Origin: JAAFHB01 sp037128295
GTDB taxonomy: Bacteria > Bacteroidota > Bacteroidia > Bacteroidales > Prolixibacteraceae
NCBI GenBank assembly: GCA_037128295.1
Contig: JBAXWR010000005.1
Location: 10,623 to 74,622, forward strand
Reading direction: 5' to 3'
Length of the DNA stretch: 64,000 bases
Shown: piece by piece, positions 16,586 through 26,158 of the stretch
How the letters are laid out: each line of letters opens with the position of its first letter
Position numbering within the stretch: the stretch's first letter is position 1
Made by a program: the position numbers and the translations under genes
Notes under the pieces: model-generated
The model's database searches: none
Told to the model about the DNA's origin: nothing
The model's input: the letters and a program-made list of their open reading frames with translations, nothing else

Positions 16586-19500
16586 TCATTTCCTCACCAC
16601 CACCTTAATTGTTTGTGCCGTGCTATTGTCGTTGATATTTAGAAGATAAACACCGCTGTTAAGGTTTGGCAATCCGATTATATTGAGGTTCCCGGCACTT
16701 AATTTCTTTGTTAGCACCACCTTGCCCAAACCATTGTACAATGTGGCCACCGACTTGTTGCCTACTTCGCCAATAAGCCTGATTTCAACATTGCCCACAA
16801 CATAAGCCCGTAGTTTACCGGAAAAAAGATCCTGATTTTTCAACCCGCTTACAATGTCGGAAGTATGCAGGAAGAATCGGTCCGAAACATTAGTGTTGGC
16901 TACAATCGTTGTTTTATATGCATCTTTGGAAAGATCTGTGAATGTGTTAGTTAACCTATCTTCTAAAATTACCTTGCAATTGGGGTCTAATTGGACAGTT
17001 TCGACTGAAAAGACAACTTCGCCGCCGGTTTTTGACTCGATGCCTACCGGGATAACCAAGCTGTTGTATTGATTGGTTGGCAAACACTGAAGTTGGAACT
17101 GGATACCATTGTCTTCGACCAATTTGGTAAATATAGATAACGTATCATTGGACTTGAAAAGTCCGGCATCGTAACCCACATCCAAACCTCGGGTGGCGTC
17201 TTCGATAAATTTGATGGTTGTGGAAAAAGATTTGTTTTGACTGGAAGCGATGAGTTTAATTTCAGGATAATGAACAGTTGCTGTTTTAAGGGCATCACTC
17301 CCCTGATGGACCTGCATATCGGATGTAAAGTTTACCGAGCCCGTACCTTTGACAAAAAATCCCTGGCCAAGGGTCGCATAGGTGGCCTCGCTTGCATGGT
17401 TAATCACCTGGTATTCTGCAATTGATTTAGACTCGTCCCAGAAATAAACAGCGGCATAGCTCCCGGTTAAAACAGATGAATTTGTTGAAAGAAAATTGGG
17501 AACCCCAGATAAACCACTTGCTTCATTATTGATGTTGATGGCAGACGTAAACGGGTTTCCGATGCAGCTCCACCCTGATGATAAAGTTACATTTGTAGTC
17601 CCTGATTTCAAAGAACCCAAGAAGTTTAATATTGTTGGTGGTGGTGATGCAATATCGTCAGACTTAGTACATACCAGATACCCTTTCCCTATTCCCAGGA
17701 TTCCTCCTTTTGAAAGGGTAAAATAACCATTCCAATTATCTGTTCCGTAATCCGTCATTCCCACAGTTGTTTTACTTAAATCTGATGTCAAATAGGGGAT
17801 GTCCTTATTTCGATCCAAAAAGTCACTAAAGATTTCGATGGCAGGTGGAGAAACGATATGCCAATGAGAATGACTTATATAACGGTTTACCGTTGCTGAA
17901 CCGGTCACACTACCTACGATCTTTAGTGAACCAGTCCCGGTTGATGCCGACTCCAATATCAAACCAGTTGTTCCTGTATTATTGGTTAGGTTCCCATTGA
18001 CCGTAAGTGAACCCGTAGTACCAATCGTTAAAACGGCACCTGATTCTATGGTGAGGTTATAACTATGTGCAGAACTGCTTATGACAGGATCAGGATCATT
18101 TATAAGATGTGGGATTGTAACACTATTATAATCGGTAGGTACCCCCTCAGGGCTCCAATTGGTGCCGGTGTTCCAATCGCTGCTCGTAGTGCCTGTCCAG
18201 GTTACGGGAGATGTTACAACGATCGTATAATCTTCCACTTCGCCATCAAAATTAGTTTCAGTTGCCGTTGGATAACTGCTATATTTGCTGGCGACCCTCA
18301 TTCTTACTGGCCCGTTTACTGCCCCGGTTGGAACAGTTATACTTTTTGGGGACGATGTTAATAGCCCTTCTGGTTCTGAATAAGGCACAATTGCAGTGCC
18401 GAGTTCGTTGGCTTCGGAATCCTCAAAAGTAAAACTATTGTCCCAATCAATCCAAACCTTGGCATAATAGGTATATAGCCCGTCTGTATATAACTTTACA
18501 CTAAGATCATAAGCTGCACCTTTAACCACCGGGGTTTTAATCGTTGTATAATCACTATATCCTGAATGTTTAAACCCGGATGATACTTGATTAATTGTAT
18601 TAAAAACAACATTTGTGATTTTAGAATCGTAATACGTATTCCCTGAAGAACCAGGAAATGCTGTCCCCAGTGTTTGCGCATTACCTGTTAATGCCGAAGC
18701 CGTATAACAATATCCTGAGCTATTGTATTCATATACTGAGTAATAATAGGTAATACCACTACTAAGTCCTGTAACCTTTACCGAAGTTCCGGTACCATTG
18801 TAAACCACATAGTTACCAGTACCCAACTCAGCATTACTACTTCCGAAAACTGGGCTTGGAGTATAGTAAGTGCCAATAAAAGGTTCGTTATTTACCGGTG
18901 CAAGGGCCCTTGCAACCACCATCACAAAATCACCATTACCCCTGCTCCAACTGACTTTCATTGCATTTTCAGTTATTTCAGTAGCATGAAGGTTCGATGC
19001 TTGAGTTGTGGGAGGGGCACACGAACTTCCACCCATAAAACTAAAGGAGACCGTTTTGTTGATGTTATTTTCAGTAATGTTTGTAATAGGCTTTGATGTA
19101 ATTAACCCAGCCCATGATTTGGCATTTGGAGTTGTCGCGTCTGTGAACGAGGTCTTACCATTGGCAGCAGAAAAAGTACATCCAGATGTATTTATCGTAG
19201 ATTCTGCTGAGATGGAAACTCCATTTGCTGTAGGCGAATTTGCTGCCATAATAAACATTCCCTGATGTATTCCGGCATTTATAGAGTCCGAATGGGCCGC
19301 AATATAATCTCCGTCAACATGATAAACCAACATTCCATGTCCGGGAAGGGCTCCGTCGAAACCAACCTGTTGCCGGTTTTCCAATAAAAAATACTCATTG
19401 GGTGTGGCACTATTCACTTGATAGAAACTACCCGAATTTTGTATAGAAGAGTTCTGAATTGTAATGCGAGAACCAGGAGATGTGAGGACTGTCGCCGTAG

Positions 19501-20623
19501 CCCAGTCATAGATATAGCATTTTGTAAAGGCATTGGGTTGGGCGGGGGTTTTGCCAGCGTTGTTCCAACTTCCGCTCGATTGCAAATCCCAATATCCGGT
19601 CCCGGGGTATTGGCCACCGGTTGCATAGTTGGTATCGTAATAATCGGGAGCGCCAAGTATGTGGCCAAACTCGTGGCAAATCACACCAATATTGGTAATG
19701 TCAGAACCGCTCGACCCTGACAATTCGGGCGAACAGGAATATCTGCTGATATTTACACTATCGAGTTTTACGGTAGGTATGTTCCAGGCATGGGCCCAAA
19801 TGCAATCTGCACCCCCACCAGCTTCTTCGCCATAACCTGCATAAATCACATATACACCATCCACTATACCACCATTGGCATAATTGGCATAATTAATATC
19901 TTTATCAGCGAAAACAACAGCTTCGGTTATCAACTCCCTGGGCTTTACATCGTTACCTGCCCCATCATTGGCACCATAGTATTTCCTATCGTTTTTGGCA
20001 GTGTAAGGTCCTGCCACGGTAACCGATAAATTTAACTGACCATAGGAAGATTCATAAAAGAATTTGTTTACACTGCCCGTTGCACCATTCACAGTATAGG
20101 TGGCCTGATTAAACAAATTATCAAAATCTGCCGCCGTTTTTGTAAAAAGCTGATCGGTAAACCCGATCAGGATACAAAGCAGTTGGGCTGTTTTACCCGG
20201 TAAAGTCTTTGTTGGAAAAGCCTTCAATAAGTTGCCATCTTTTAACATGATATTGCCGATCTGCTTTGCCATTCCCACCTGGCTGTGACTGTATATCAGA
20301 TGTTTAGATAAGGCTAATAAAAAAATCAAATCATCACTGCTACGTTGGACCGCATTTTTGGCAATTCTTCCCGACGGCACCATATTGCCCTGATTGTTCA
20401 GGACAGCATATTCATAAGCTCCATTCGCATTGAAAAGGATCGAATAACCATCTTCGGTCTCGGCCCATTTGACCCTCTCGTCCCCTTTCAGGTAAATATT
20501 GATTTTTGACCCGTCAGGCTGGACAAAACTGATCAATCTTGGAAAAGCCGGAGATGCCGATAGATTTAGGCAACTAACAATAATTGAAATTATTAGAATA
20601 TATATAGCTTTCTTGTTGTTCAT
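16586..20623 (-). CDS. secreted M6-family zinc metalloprotease with GEVED domain and T9SS type A sorting tail
   Basis: The 1345-residue protein has a signal peptide (1-23), a propeptide, and an M6-type catalytic domain with the zinc motif HEFGHILGAPD (His317, Glu318, His321). Then follow a fibronectin-III-like segment (about 540-650), a GEVED-type domain (about 660-800, ending DGEVEDYTIVV), a beta-helix-like stretch (about 800-900) and a long surface region. The last about 75 residues (GKLRAYVV...SGVYLLNIND...TIKVVVRK) form a type A C-terminal signal for the type IX secretion system, so the enzyme should be exported across the outer membrane and attached or released after CTD cleavage. T9SS genes lie nearby (gldH, porW/sprE). 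Substrate preference is unknown. Confidence 0.93.
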   Translation of the reverse strand: MNNKKAIYILIISIIVSCLNLSASPAFPRLISFVQPDGSKINIYLKGDERVKWAETEDGYSILFNANGAYEYAVLNNQGNMVPSGRIAKNAVQRSSDDLIFLLALSKHLIYSHSQVGMAKQIGNIMLKDGNLLKAFPTKTLPGKTAQLLCILIGFTDQLFTKTAADFDNLFNQATYTVNGATGSVNKFFYESSYGQLNLSVTVAGPYTAKNDRKYYGANDGAGNDVKPRELITEAVVFADKDINYANYANGGIVDGVYVIYAGYGEEAGGGADCIWAHAWNIPTVKLDSVNISRYSCSPELSGSSGSDITNIGVICHEFGHILGAPDYYDTNYATGGQYPGTGYWDLQSSGSWNNAGKTPAQPNAFTKCYIYDWATATVLTSPGSRITIQNSSIQNSGSFYQVNSATPNEYFLLENRQQVGFDGALPGHGMLVYHVDGDYIAAHSDSINAGIHQGMFIMAANSPTANGVSISAESTINTSGCTFSAANGKTSFTDATTPNAKSWAGLITSKPITNITENNINKTVSFSFMGGSSCAPPTTQASNLHATEITENAMKVSWSRGNGDFVMVVARALAPVNNEPFIGTYYTPSPVFGSSNAELGTGNYVVYNGTGTSVKVTGLSSGITYYYSVYEYNSSGYCYTASALTGNAQTLGTAFPGSSGNTYYDSKITNVVFNTINQVSSGFKHSGYSDYTTIKTPVVKGAAYDLSVKLYTDGLYTYYAKVWIDWDNSFTFEDSEANELGTAIVPYSEPEGLLTSSPKSITVPTGAVNGPVRMRVASKYSSYPTATETNFDGEVEDYTIVVTSPVTWTGTTSSDWNTGTNWSPEGVPTDYNSVTIPHLINDPDPVISSSAHSYNLTIESGAVLTIGTTGSLTVNGNLTNNTGTTGLILESASTGTGSLKIVGSVTGSATVNRYISHSHWHIVSPPAIEIFSDFLDRNKDIPYLTSDLSKTTVGMTDYGTDNWNGYFTLSKGGILGIGKGYLVCTKSDDIASPPPTILNFLGSLKSGTTNVTLSSGWSCIGNPFTSAININNEASGLSGVPNFLSTNSSVLTGSYAAVYFWDESKSIAEYQVINHASEATYATLGQGFFVKGTGSVNFTSDMQVHQGSDALKTATVHYPEIKLIASSQNKSFSTTIKFIEDATRGLDVGYDAGLFKSNDTLSIFTKLVEDNGIQFQLQCLPTNQYNSLVIPVGIESKTGGEVVFSVETVQLDPNCKVILEDRLTNTFTDLSKDAYKTTIVANTNVSDRFFLHTSDIVSGLKNQDLFSGKLRAYVVGNVEIRLIGEVGNKSVATLYNGLGKVVLTKKLSAGNLNIIGLPNLNSGVYLLNINDNSTAQTIKVVVRK

Positions 20624-20726
20624 TTTAACTGACCTGGATTATAACGATTAAAGCCAATAACTTCTACAAATATAAACTTCATTACTAAGTTTTCAAAAGC
20701 GATTGGAAATCGTTTGACTCGATCGC

Positions 20727-20765
20727 AAAAAAAAACCGGCTCGTTTATGAACCGGCGTTTTTTTA
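20727..20765 (-). terminator. Rho-independent terminator of the 73-residue peptide gene
   Basis: On the minus strand the transcript reads CCGG-T-TC, a six-base loop, GA-G-CCGG (7-bp stem with one mismatch) and then nine U residues. The plus strand also ends in a T run, so it can act in both directions. It separates the small gene from the metalloprotease that starts 104 bp further on. Confidence 0.8.
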
Positions 20766-20770
20766 TAAGA

Positions 20771-20992
20771 TCAACCAGGAGTCCGTTTCGTCCATGTACC
20801 ACCACCTGCGGGCTCGGAACCGGGTGCTTGAGGACCTGTCGAAGCATGCGCAGCCTTAGGAGTAGCCAGTAACATCATCGTTGTTGCAGCCGAAATAGCG
20901 ATGAACCCTGCTTTGTTGATGGCCGCTTTGCGGGTCATCTTTTTGCCTTTAGGGTCTTCGTTGGTTTTGATTTCGTCGTTTGTTGTTTTCAT
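20771..20992 (-). CDS. 73-residue Gly/Pro-tailed peptide of unknown function
   Basis: The protein begins with a hydrophilic charged stretch (MKTTNDEIKTNEDPKGKKMT), then RKAAINKAGFIAISAATTMM and a hydrophobic segment ending ATPKAAHAS, which resembles a late or twin-arginine-like export signal, and closes with a short Pro/Gly-rich tail (PGSEPAGGGTWTKRTPG). I do not recognise a characterised family; comparable short proteins with an MTRK-A-KAG core are known to me only as hypothetical Bacteroidota proteins. A strong terminator begins 6 bp after the stop and about 300 bp of AT-rich DNA precedes it, so it is an independent transcript. Candidates are a secreted peptide or a precursor peptide, but no modification enzymes are adjacent. 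Confidence 0.6.
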   Translation of the reverse strand: MKTTNDEIKTNEDPKGKKMTRKAAINKAGFIAISAATTMMLLATPKAAHASTGPQAPGSEPAGGGTWTKRTPG

Positions 20993-21291
20993 CTTTATTG
21001 TATTTTACTTATTATAGAAATCGTTTGTCAGGACTGAATATTTTATTGTATGATTCTATAAATCATTTTGTTATGCTAAACAAAATCATATAGAACTTTA
21101 CCGATAAACTTTAGAACAGTAAAAAGAATCTTACAAATAGAAGCACTTGTTAAAAAATAAGATTCATTTGTTCAAAAGTAATATTAATTCTTTATTCAGA
21201 AATTTTTTTATACATTTTTTTTTATTTTTTTTATTTTTTTTATTTTTAAGTTTTTTATTACGATAGAGATGATTTGTCCTAACCAGTCCAT
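20993..21291. other. AT-rich gene-free spacer with poly-T tract
   Basis: The 299-bp spacer between the peptide gene and the end of porW/sprE has no gene. From 21206 to 21258 the plus strand is nearly pure T with scattered A (runs of 8-9 T). On the minus strand it is an A-tract upstream of the peptide gene and may serve as a bent promoter region or as the 3' end of the long porW/sprE operon. Confidence 0.6.
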
Positions 21292-24200
21292 TTATTTTAA
21301 TTGGTTAAAGAACTCCATATACAAAAGCAGGTTCTTTTCTTTCATAAATATGGGAAGGTTTTCGTTGCTGATAATGAAACTCCTAAAGGTGCTCCCTTTT
21401 ATCAATGCGTAGAGCGATGAGTCGGAACCGGCTTTTTGAAAATAAACCGTAGCAGCCTTTAGCTCTTTTAACCCGCTCACAATCAAAATACCTCTATTGT
21501 TGTCTAGTGATTCGGTGCTGACCTTGATCGATGGTGACCCGAAATTGGCCTGGTTAAAGGTCTCAAAAGCTTTTGACAATGCTCCGGCATCGGCTTGAGT
21601 TTTCATAAAGATCAACGCATAATTATAATCTTTGCCAGGATTTGGCAAATAAGGCCCTTTGTATTCGACTTTTTGAGGTATAACAACTTTCGGTGAAATT
21701 TTCGCTGTGGTATCCTGGGCTGTTACAGGTTGTTCGATCAAAACAAACTTTCCTTTTTCAACCGGTTCCTCCTTTTTCCGTACATTGGTTAGTAGCACTT
21801 CAGGACTTGGTAATTCATCGACAGGAATATTTGCACCGATATAGGCACTGTAATTCCTTGTGAAAAATTGCAAATAGTCGAGATAACCCTTCTCTGCAAT
21901 AATGATCCTGTAATTCGACGAAGATGTTACAAAGTTCACATATTCAATGCCTTTCAATGTCTGAAAAACATTTCTTTTCCTGATAAGAGACCTGAAATAA
22001 ATCATCCCCTCCTCTTTATTGGGAAGGCTCCTCACTACAACAAACTGTGTTTTTGCATCCAAATTAACCGGTTCGATATCAAAATCTGTCGAGGTGTAAT
22101 AATCAAGGTTGTAATTGGCAAGGTCATAAATCAATCGGCTGACATCTACTTTGGCCTCTTTTGAGAAGGCAATGACATAGTAATGGAACATATCCTCTTC
22201 AAGGGAATATTTCCCTTTTATGTCATCGTTCTTCTGATTATTAACATCTTTCAGCTCCTTGTTCACAATTTCCTCTTTAATGTAACCTTTTGCCAGAAGC
22301 TGTTTAACATCGTTTAGCGAATTTGTAGCAATCAAGTCCCTAATTTTAAGTGCAATGACTTTTAGTGGGGCATCGGAAGTTGTCTTGATGTACTGATCAA
22401 GTGAGGCGCTAAAAACGTTCTTTTCCTGACTTACACCACTCGATACAATTTCGATAAATTTAACTTTTGGCAGCAGGGTGCTGTCAGGCTTCATAGCCAA
22501 TGTTGCAGTAGCTTCGGTAGCAGCTTTGGAATAATCGTATGACTGGAAGGATTGCAATACACCTTCGTATTTTTTCCCTATAGCCGCTTTTAGTTGGGCA
22601 AGCTCTGTAAAGTACTTCGGATTAACAAGATATTTGGCGTATTTTGAATCAGGGTATCCGGAGATTATTTTTGTTTTGTATTCTTCGCTCCTCGAAACAT
22701 TGTTATTTTCTTTAAATTGTTGGTAAAGATCAAAGAAGGCCGGCAGTTCATAGATGCTGCCGGGAAATCTTGTATTTAAAGTTTCCAGTGTCTCAGTAGA
22801 ACGTTTAAAATCGTTGAAATCTGTCCGGTAGATTCGACCGGCATTGAAAAAAGCACTTTTAATCGCTTCGTTCGAAACCTTCCGTAACGAATCGGATAGT
22901 GGGATGTCCTGCAAATAGAATGCTGCTGTTTTGGGGTCACTGGCTTTTTTCTTTGTTTCAACCGGAACCACTTTTTTCTCAGTATCGGCAGTTTGGGTAG
23001 TATCCTCCTCACTTACAGAAAGTTTGTTTTTCCGCCTCCAATTATCCTCCAGTTTTCTTTTCCCCCATATTCTTTGGAATTCGGATTTACCAATACCGGT
23101 GGTAAGTGTATTGTAAAAATACCAAAGATTTTGATCGTTTGCGGCACTTATTTGTGGCCTGAATTGTTGTGACCTGAAATAATTCCGGTCGGTTGCCTGT
23201 GAATTTTCTTCCTCCTTCTTTTTTGCCTCTTCTTTTTGCAATTTGGCTATAATCCCATTAATCACATTGTTACGGTCTTGATCCGACATTAACGCCAATT
23301 TTTGAAGGCTATCCTCACGTGATACAATTTCCAGATTTTTAGCCAACTCTTTTAAACCCGAAGCACGTGTCATAATCTCGGCATATCCGGGATAATTGTT
23401 GTCAATTACAGCGACAGCACTGTCATAATAACAAGCGGCCTGTTGATATTCATTCTCCTCAAAAAGCATTCTCGCCAGATTTAGTGACGATAAAGCACGT
23501 TGTTTCGGGTTCTGAGTACTGTACAATACCGATTTTTTTAAATCAGCTATTGCATTGCTTTTCCTGCCTTCCCTGAAAGCTATTTCGCCCCTTGCAAAAT
23601 AGATCCTGTCGCGATAATCTGCGTTCATAATATTATCGAGCAGTCTCTGAAGTTCCTGTTCAATCTGTTTGTTGTCTCCTCCACCAATTTCGATACGCGA
23701 CAATTTCGCATTGAAAGACATTTGATAAGGCGGATGCATTTTAAGCACTTTTAAATATTGTACTGAAGCCTCTTCCAATTTATTGTTGAGAACCAGCAAC
23801 TGCGCCAACAGATAATTCACCCTAAGCTTCTCTTTCCGCGCAAGCTGGGAAGTCAATGCTGCCTGAATTTGCTTTATTGCTTCATCGATCTGATTGTCTT
23901 TCAAATAATACTGCGCCTGCGCAAGGCTCAGATCAGTCTTTAATCGTTTTGGCAAACCTCCGTCACGTTCAAGCGAGCTGAAAATTTCGAGGGCCTGTTT
24001 GTTGTCTCCCGTTTCAACATAACACCTCGCCATCCAGAGATAAGCATCGTACCGGATTGAATTATTCGGGAATTTCCGGATAACAAAATTGAAATTCTCG
24101 ATTGCACGGTGAAAATCATGGGTGTAATAGTTGGCTTTCCCCATCATCAAATAACTGTCGTCCACCCAATTATTGTATTCCCCTTTTGAGGCAAATGTCT

Positions 24201-24594
24201 TATACCTTTCGGAATCATTTGATTTTCGCGGCGGGCTCTTTGTGATTGAGTGAAGTGAGATCAATTTTAAACATTTGGCAATTGCCTGATCCATCTCTGA
24301 AGTAGCCACTTTTGCAGCTTCAGGTAACGTACCTTTGTCAATAGGAAGCGGACGGGAAAAATCTTCAGGTATGGTTTGATCAATTCGCTGAATACCAGAT
24401 TTAAAACTCTCTTTTGCATTAAAAAATACATTATAACGAGCATTCACATCATGATAAGTCCGTGATACTACAGTATTTTTTTTAGTCGAACAGCCCCAAA
24501 AAAGACCGGTCAGCCAAAATAAAACGAGTATATATCTTCCTGCCTGTTTCAAGAGAAAAAAATTAATAAAACACCTGTTTAACCTATTTAACAA
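21292..24594 (-). CDS. sprE: type IX secretion lipoprotein PorW/SprE, TPR protein
   Basis: The 1100-residue protein carries an N-terminal signal with lipobox LFWGC (Cys35), so it is a lipoprotein. It continues with YHDVNARYNVFFNAKESFKSG, a stretch typical of PorW/SprE, and with many TPR-like helical repeats (about 130-460). A charged coiled region (about 430-560) and a C-terminal region containing repeated ferritin-like or SPOR-like segments follow. PorW/SprE is required for type IX secretion and gliding in Porphyromonas and Flavobacterium, linking the PorKLMN motor/ring to the translocon. Length is near the known 870-1200. It is the last gene of the holB operon, 92 bp after mrp. Confidence 0.9.
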   Translation of the reverse strand: MLNRLNRCFINFFLLKQAGRYILVLFWLTGLFWGCSTKKNTVVSRTYHDVNARYNVFFNAKESFKSGIQRIDQTIPEDFSRPLPIDKGTLPEAAKVATSEMDQAIAKCLKLISLHSITKSPPRKSNDSERYKTFASKGEYNNWVDDSYLMMGKANYYTHDFHRAIENFNFVIRKFPNNSIRYDAYLWMARCYVETGDNKQALEIFSSLERDGGLPKRLKTDLSLAQAQYYLKDNQIDEAIKQIQAALTSQLARKEKLRVNYLLAQLLVLNNKLEEASVQYLKVLKMHPPYQMSFNAKLSRIEIGGGDNKQIEQELQRLLDNIMNADYRDRIYFARGEIAFREGRKSNAIADLKKSVLYSTQNPKQRALSSLNLARMLFEENEYQQAACYYDSAVAVIDNNYPGYAEIMTRASGLKELAKNLEIVSREDSLQKLALMSDQDRNNVINGIIAKLQKEEAKKKEEENSQATDRNYFRSQQFRPQISAANDQNLWYFYNTLTTGIGKSEFQRIWGKRKLEDNWRRKNKLSVSEEDTTQTADTEKKVVPVETKKKASDPKTAAFYLQDIPLSDSLRKVSNEAIKSAFFNAGRIYRTDFNDFKRSTETLETLNTRFPGSIYELPAFFDLYQQFKENNNVSRSEEYKTKIISGYPDSKYAKYLVNPKYFTELAQLKAAIGKKYEGVLQSFQSYDYSKAATEATATLAMKPDSTLLPKVKFIEIVSSGVSQEKNVFSASLDQYIKTTSDAPLKVIALKIRDLIATNSLNDVKQLLAKGYIKEEIVNKELKDVNNQKNDDIKGKYSLEEDMFHYYVIAFSKEAKVDVSRLIYDLANYNLDYYTSTDFDIEPVNLDAKTQFVVVRSLPNKEEGMIYFRSLIRKRNVFQTLKGIEYVNFVTSSSNYRIIIAEKGYLDYLQFFTRNYSAYIGANIPVDELPSPEVLLTNVRKKEEPVEKGKFVLIEQPVTAQDTTAKISPKVVIPQKVEYKGPYLPNPGKDYNYALIFMKTQADAGALSKAFETFNQANFGSPSIKVSTESLDNNRGILIVSGLKELKAATVYFQKAGSDSSLYALIKGSTFRSFIISNENLPIFMKEKNLLLYMEFFNQLK

Positions 24595-24686
24595 TTTCGG
24601 TAAAGATACAAAGAGAATTGAATCAATGAAATAAATTTGAAACTCGAAATTTAAAATTTGAAATTGATTGCGATTGCATTAAAGGA

Positions 24687-25778
24687 TCATCCTTTTTTTA
24701 CACGTACACGTTCTGTTGGTTTCAAATTCAAATTACGATATTCTAATTGCTTTACTACATTGTCAGCCAACTCTTTAAAACATATTCCCATTGGACTGTT
24801 TTCATTGAATGAAGCAGGGACTCCATTGTCACCTCCTTCACGGATCCCCATCACAATTGGAATCTGGCCCAACAGCGGGATGTTCAATTTGTCCGCAAGG
24901 TTCTTTCCACCCTCCTTCCCGAAAATGTAGTATTTATTATCCGGAAGTTCTTCGGGTGTAAACCATGCCATGTTTTCTACAATTCCAAGGATCGGAACAT
25001 CGACAGCCTTGCTTTTAAACATTGAAACTCCTTTAATCACAGCGGCCAATGCAACATCCTGTGGTGTTGTGACAATTACGCTACCGGTAACAGGAAGTGT
25101 TTGAACGATTGTAAGGTGGATATCGCTTGTTCCTGGAGGAAGATCGATCAGGATATAATCAAGTTCTCCCCATAATCCTTCAACGATCAGTTGTTTAAGT
25201 GCATTCGAAGCGATAGGTCCGCGCCAGATCAGGGCATCGTCCTGTTTTACAAAAAATCCGATGGAGAGTATTTTTACTCCATATTTTTCGATCGGAACAA
25301 TCATATCACGACCCTCAATTTTTTCGAAATAAGGGTGTGCATCCTCCTCTCCAAACATTTTTGGAATTGTAGGGCCAAAAATATCTGCATCTATCAAACC
25401 AACCTTCGCACCTCTCTTTGCCAGTGCCACAGCAAGGTTCGCGGTTACAGTCGATTTTCCGACCCCTCCTTTTCCTGAAGCAATTGCAATGATATTTTTT
25501 ACGCCAGGCAATACCGGAGCTTTCATCCTGTGGATCCCTTTAGGTGTAATTGTAATATCATATTCCGTGCCCAACACCTTTTCGATCTCGATCGCACAGG
25601 CCTCCGAAACTGCCTGAATATTAGGATCATTATCTTTTTGAAAAACCAATGTAAAGCTTATCCTGCTTCCGGCAATCCTGATCTCCTGGACCATCTCAAG
25701 GTCAACAACGCTCTGTTTCGACTCAGGAAAAATAACATTCCTGAGAATATCTGTAATGTTTTTTGGAATAACTGCCAT
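24687..25778 (-). CDS. mrp: Mrp/ApbC (NBP35-type) Fe-S cluster carrier ATPase
   Basis: The 363-residue protein has an N-terminal DUF59/MIP18 domain (about 5-85) and a P-loop ATPase with the deviant Walker A SGKGGVGKST (101-110), followed by DADIFGPTIPKMFG and the switch DLPPGTSD. Mrp/ApbC proteins bind and transfer [4Fe-4S] clusters to apo-enzymes. The usual C-terminal CxxC that bridges the cluster is absent: the place where it normally stands reads ENMAWFTPEELPDNKYYIFG. This substitution is typical of Bacteroidota Mrp as I know them and leaves the cluster ligand unclear. The gene sits between atl and porW/sprE in the operon. Confidence 0.93.
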   Translation of the reverse strand: MAVIPKNITDILRNVIFPESKQSVVDLEMVQEIRIAGSRISFTLVFQKDNDPNIQAVSEACAIEIEKVLGTEYDITITPKGIHRMKAPVLPGVKNIIAIASGKGGVGKSTVTANLAVALAKRGAKVGLIDADIFGPTIPKMFGEEDAHPYFEKIEGRDMIVPIEKYGVKILSIGFFVKQDDALIWRGPIASNALKQLIVEGLWGELDYILIDLPPGTSDIHLTIVQTLPVTGSVIVTTPQDVALAAVIKGVSMFKSKAVDVPILGIVENMAWFTPEELPDNKYYIFGKEGGKNLADKLNIPLLGQIPIVMGIREGGDNGVPASFNENSPMGICFKELADNVVKQLEYRNLNLKPTERVRVKKG

Positions 25779-25786
25779 TATATTTT

Positions 25787-25817
25787 AATTAGAAATTAGA
25801 AATTAGAAATTGGAAAT
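25787..25817. repeat. four tandem copies of heptamer AATTAGA
   Basis: From 25787 the sequence AATTAGA repeats three times exactly, then once as AATTGGA, ending in AATT, within the 38-bp spacer between atl and mrp. Such phase-shifting heptamers upstream of a start codon can vary in copy number; no effect is known here. Confidence 0.6.
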
Positions 25818-26155
25818 TATATATTATTGATATTCAATTCTTTAATAGGGTCCCAAAAAAGTTTGTCAAAATCGGCAACGCAATCATTTTCTATTTTAAT
25901 GCCTTCATTTTCAAGTAGTTCTTTCATTTCGTTTGGTGACCCGAAATGGATTTTACCCGTCAGCAATCCATTACGGTTAACCACCCGATGCGCCGGTACA
26001 TAAACCTCCTGATGGTGTGATAAGTTCATAGCCCATCCAACCATACGCGAAGAACCCGCTGTACCCAGATAACGTGCTATTGCACCATAACTGGTTACCC
26101 GACCTACAGGGATCTGCCTAACAATCTCATAAACCTGTTCGTAAAAATCTGCCAC
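25817..26155 (-). CDS. alkyltransferase-like protein (ATL, MGMT family without the acceptor cysteine)
   Basis: The 112-residue protein is a single C-terminal MGMT domain: IPVGRVTSYGAIARYLG, the helix-turn-helix with SSRMVGWAM, and the active-site block PAHRVVNRNGLLTG. The methyl-accepting cysteine of true O6-methylguanine methyltransferases (PCHRV) is alanine here (Ala55). ATL proteins with Trp or Ala at this site bind O6-alkylguanine without repairing it and hand the lesion to nucleotide excision repair. The stop of trmB abuts it (3 bp). In the same window uvrA is present. Prediction of non-enzymatic lesion recognition is strong from the missing cysteine. Confidence 0.93.
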   Translation of the reverse strand: MADFYEQVYEIVRQIPVGRVTSYGAIARYLGTAGSSRMVGWAMNLSHHQEVYVPAHRVVNRNGLLTGKIHFGSPNEMKELLENEGIKIENDCVADFDKLFWDPIKELNINNI

Positions 26156-26158
26156 TAC

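Noticed and set aside
19418..19720. 100-residue plus-strand frame
   Set aside because: Lies wholly inside the M6 protease coding region and has no recognisable composition of its own.
20620..20847. 75-residue minus-strand frame MLRQVLKHPV...
   Set aside because: It runs in another frame across the peptide gene tail and its terminator hairpin; the 73-residue gene with terminator is the better model.
24687..25778. Missing CxxC in Mrp as a sign of gene decay
   Set aside because: The absence of the C-terminal CxxC appears to be the norm in Bacteroidota Mrp proteins, so it is not treated as damage.
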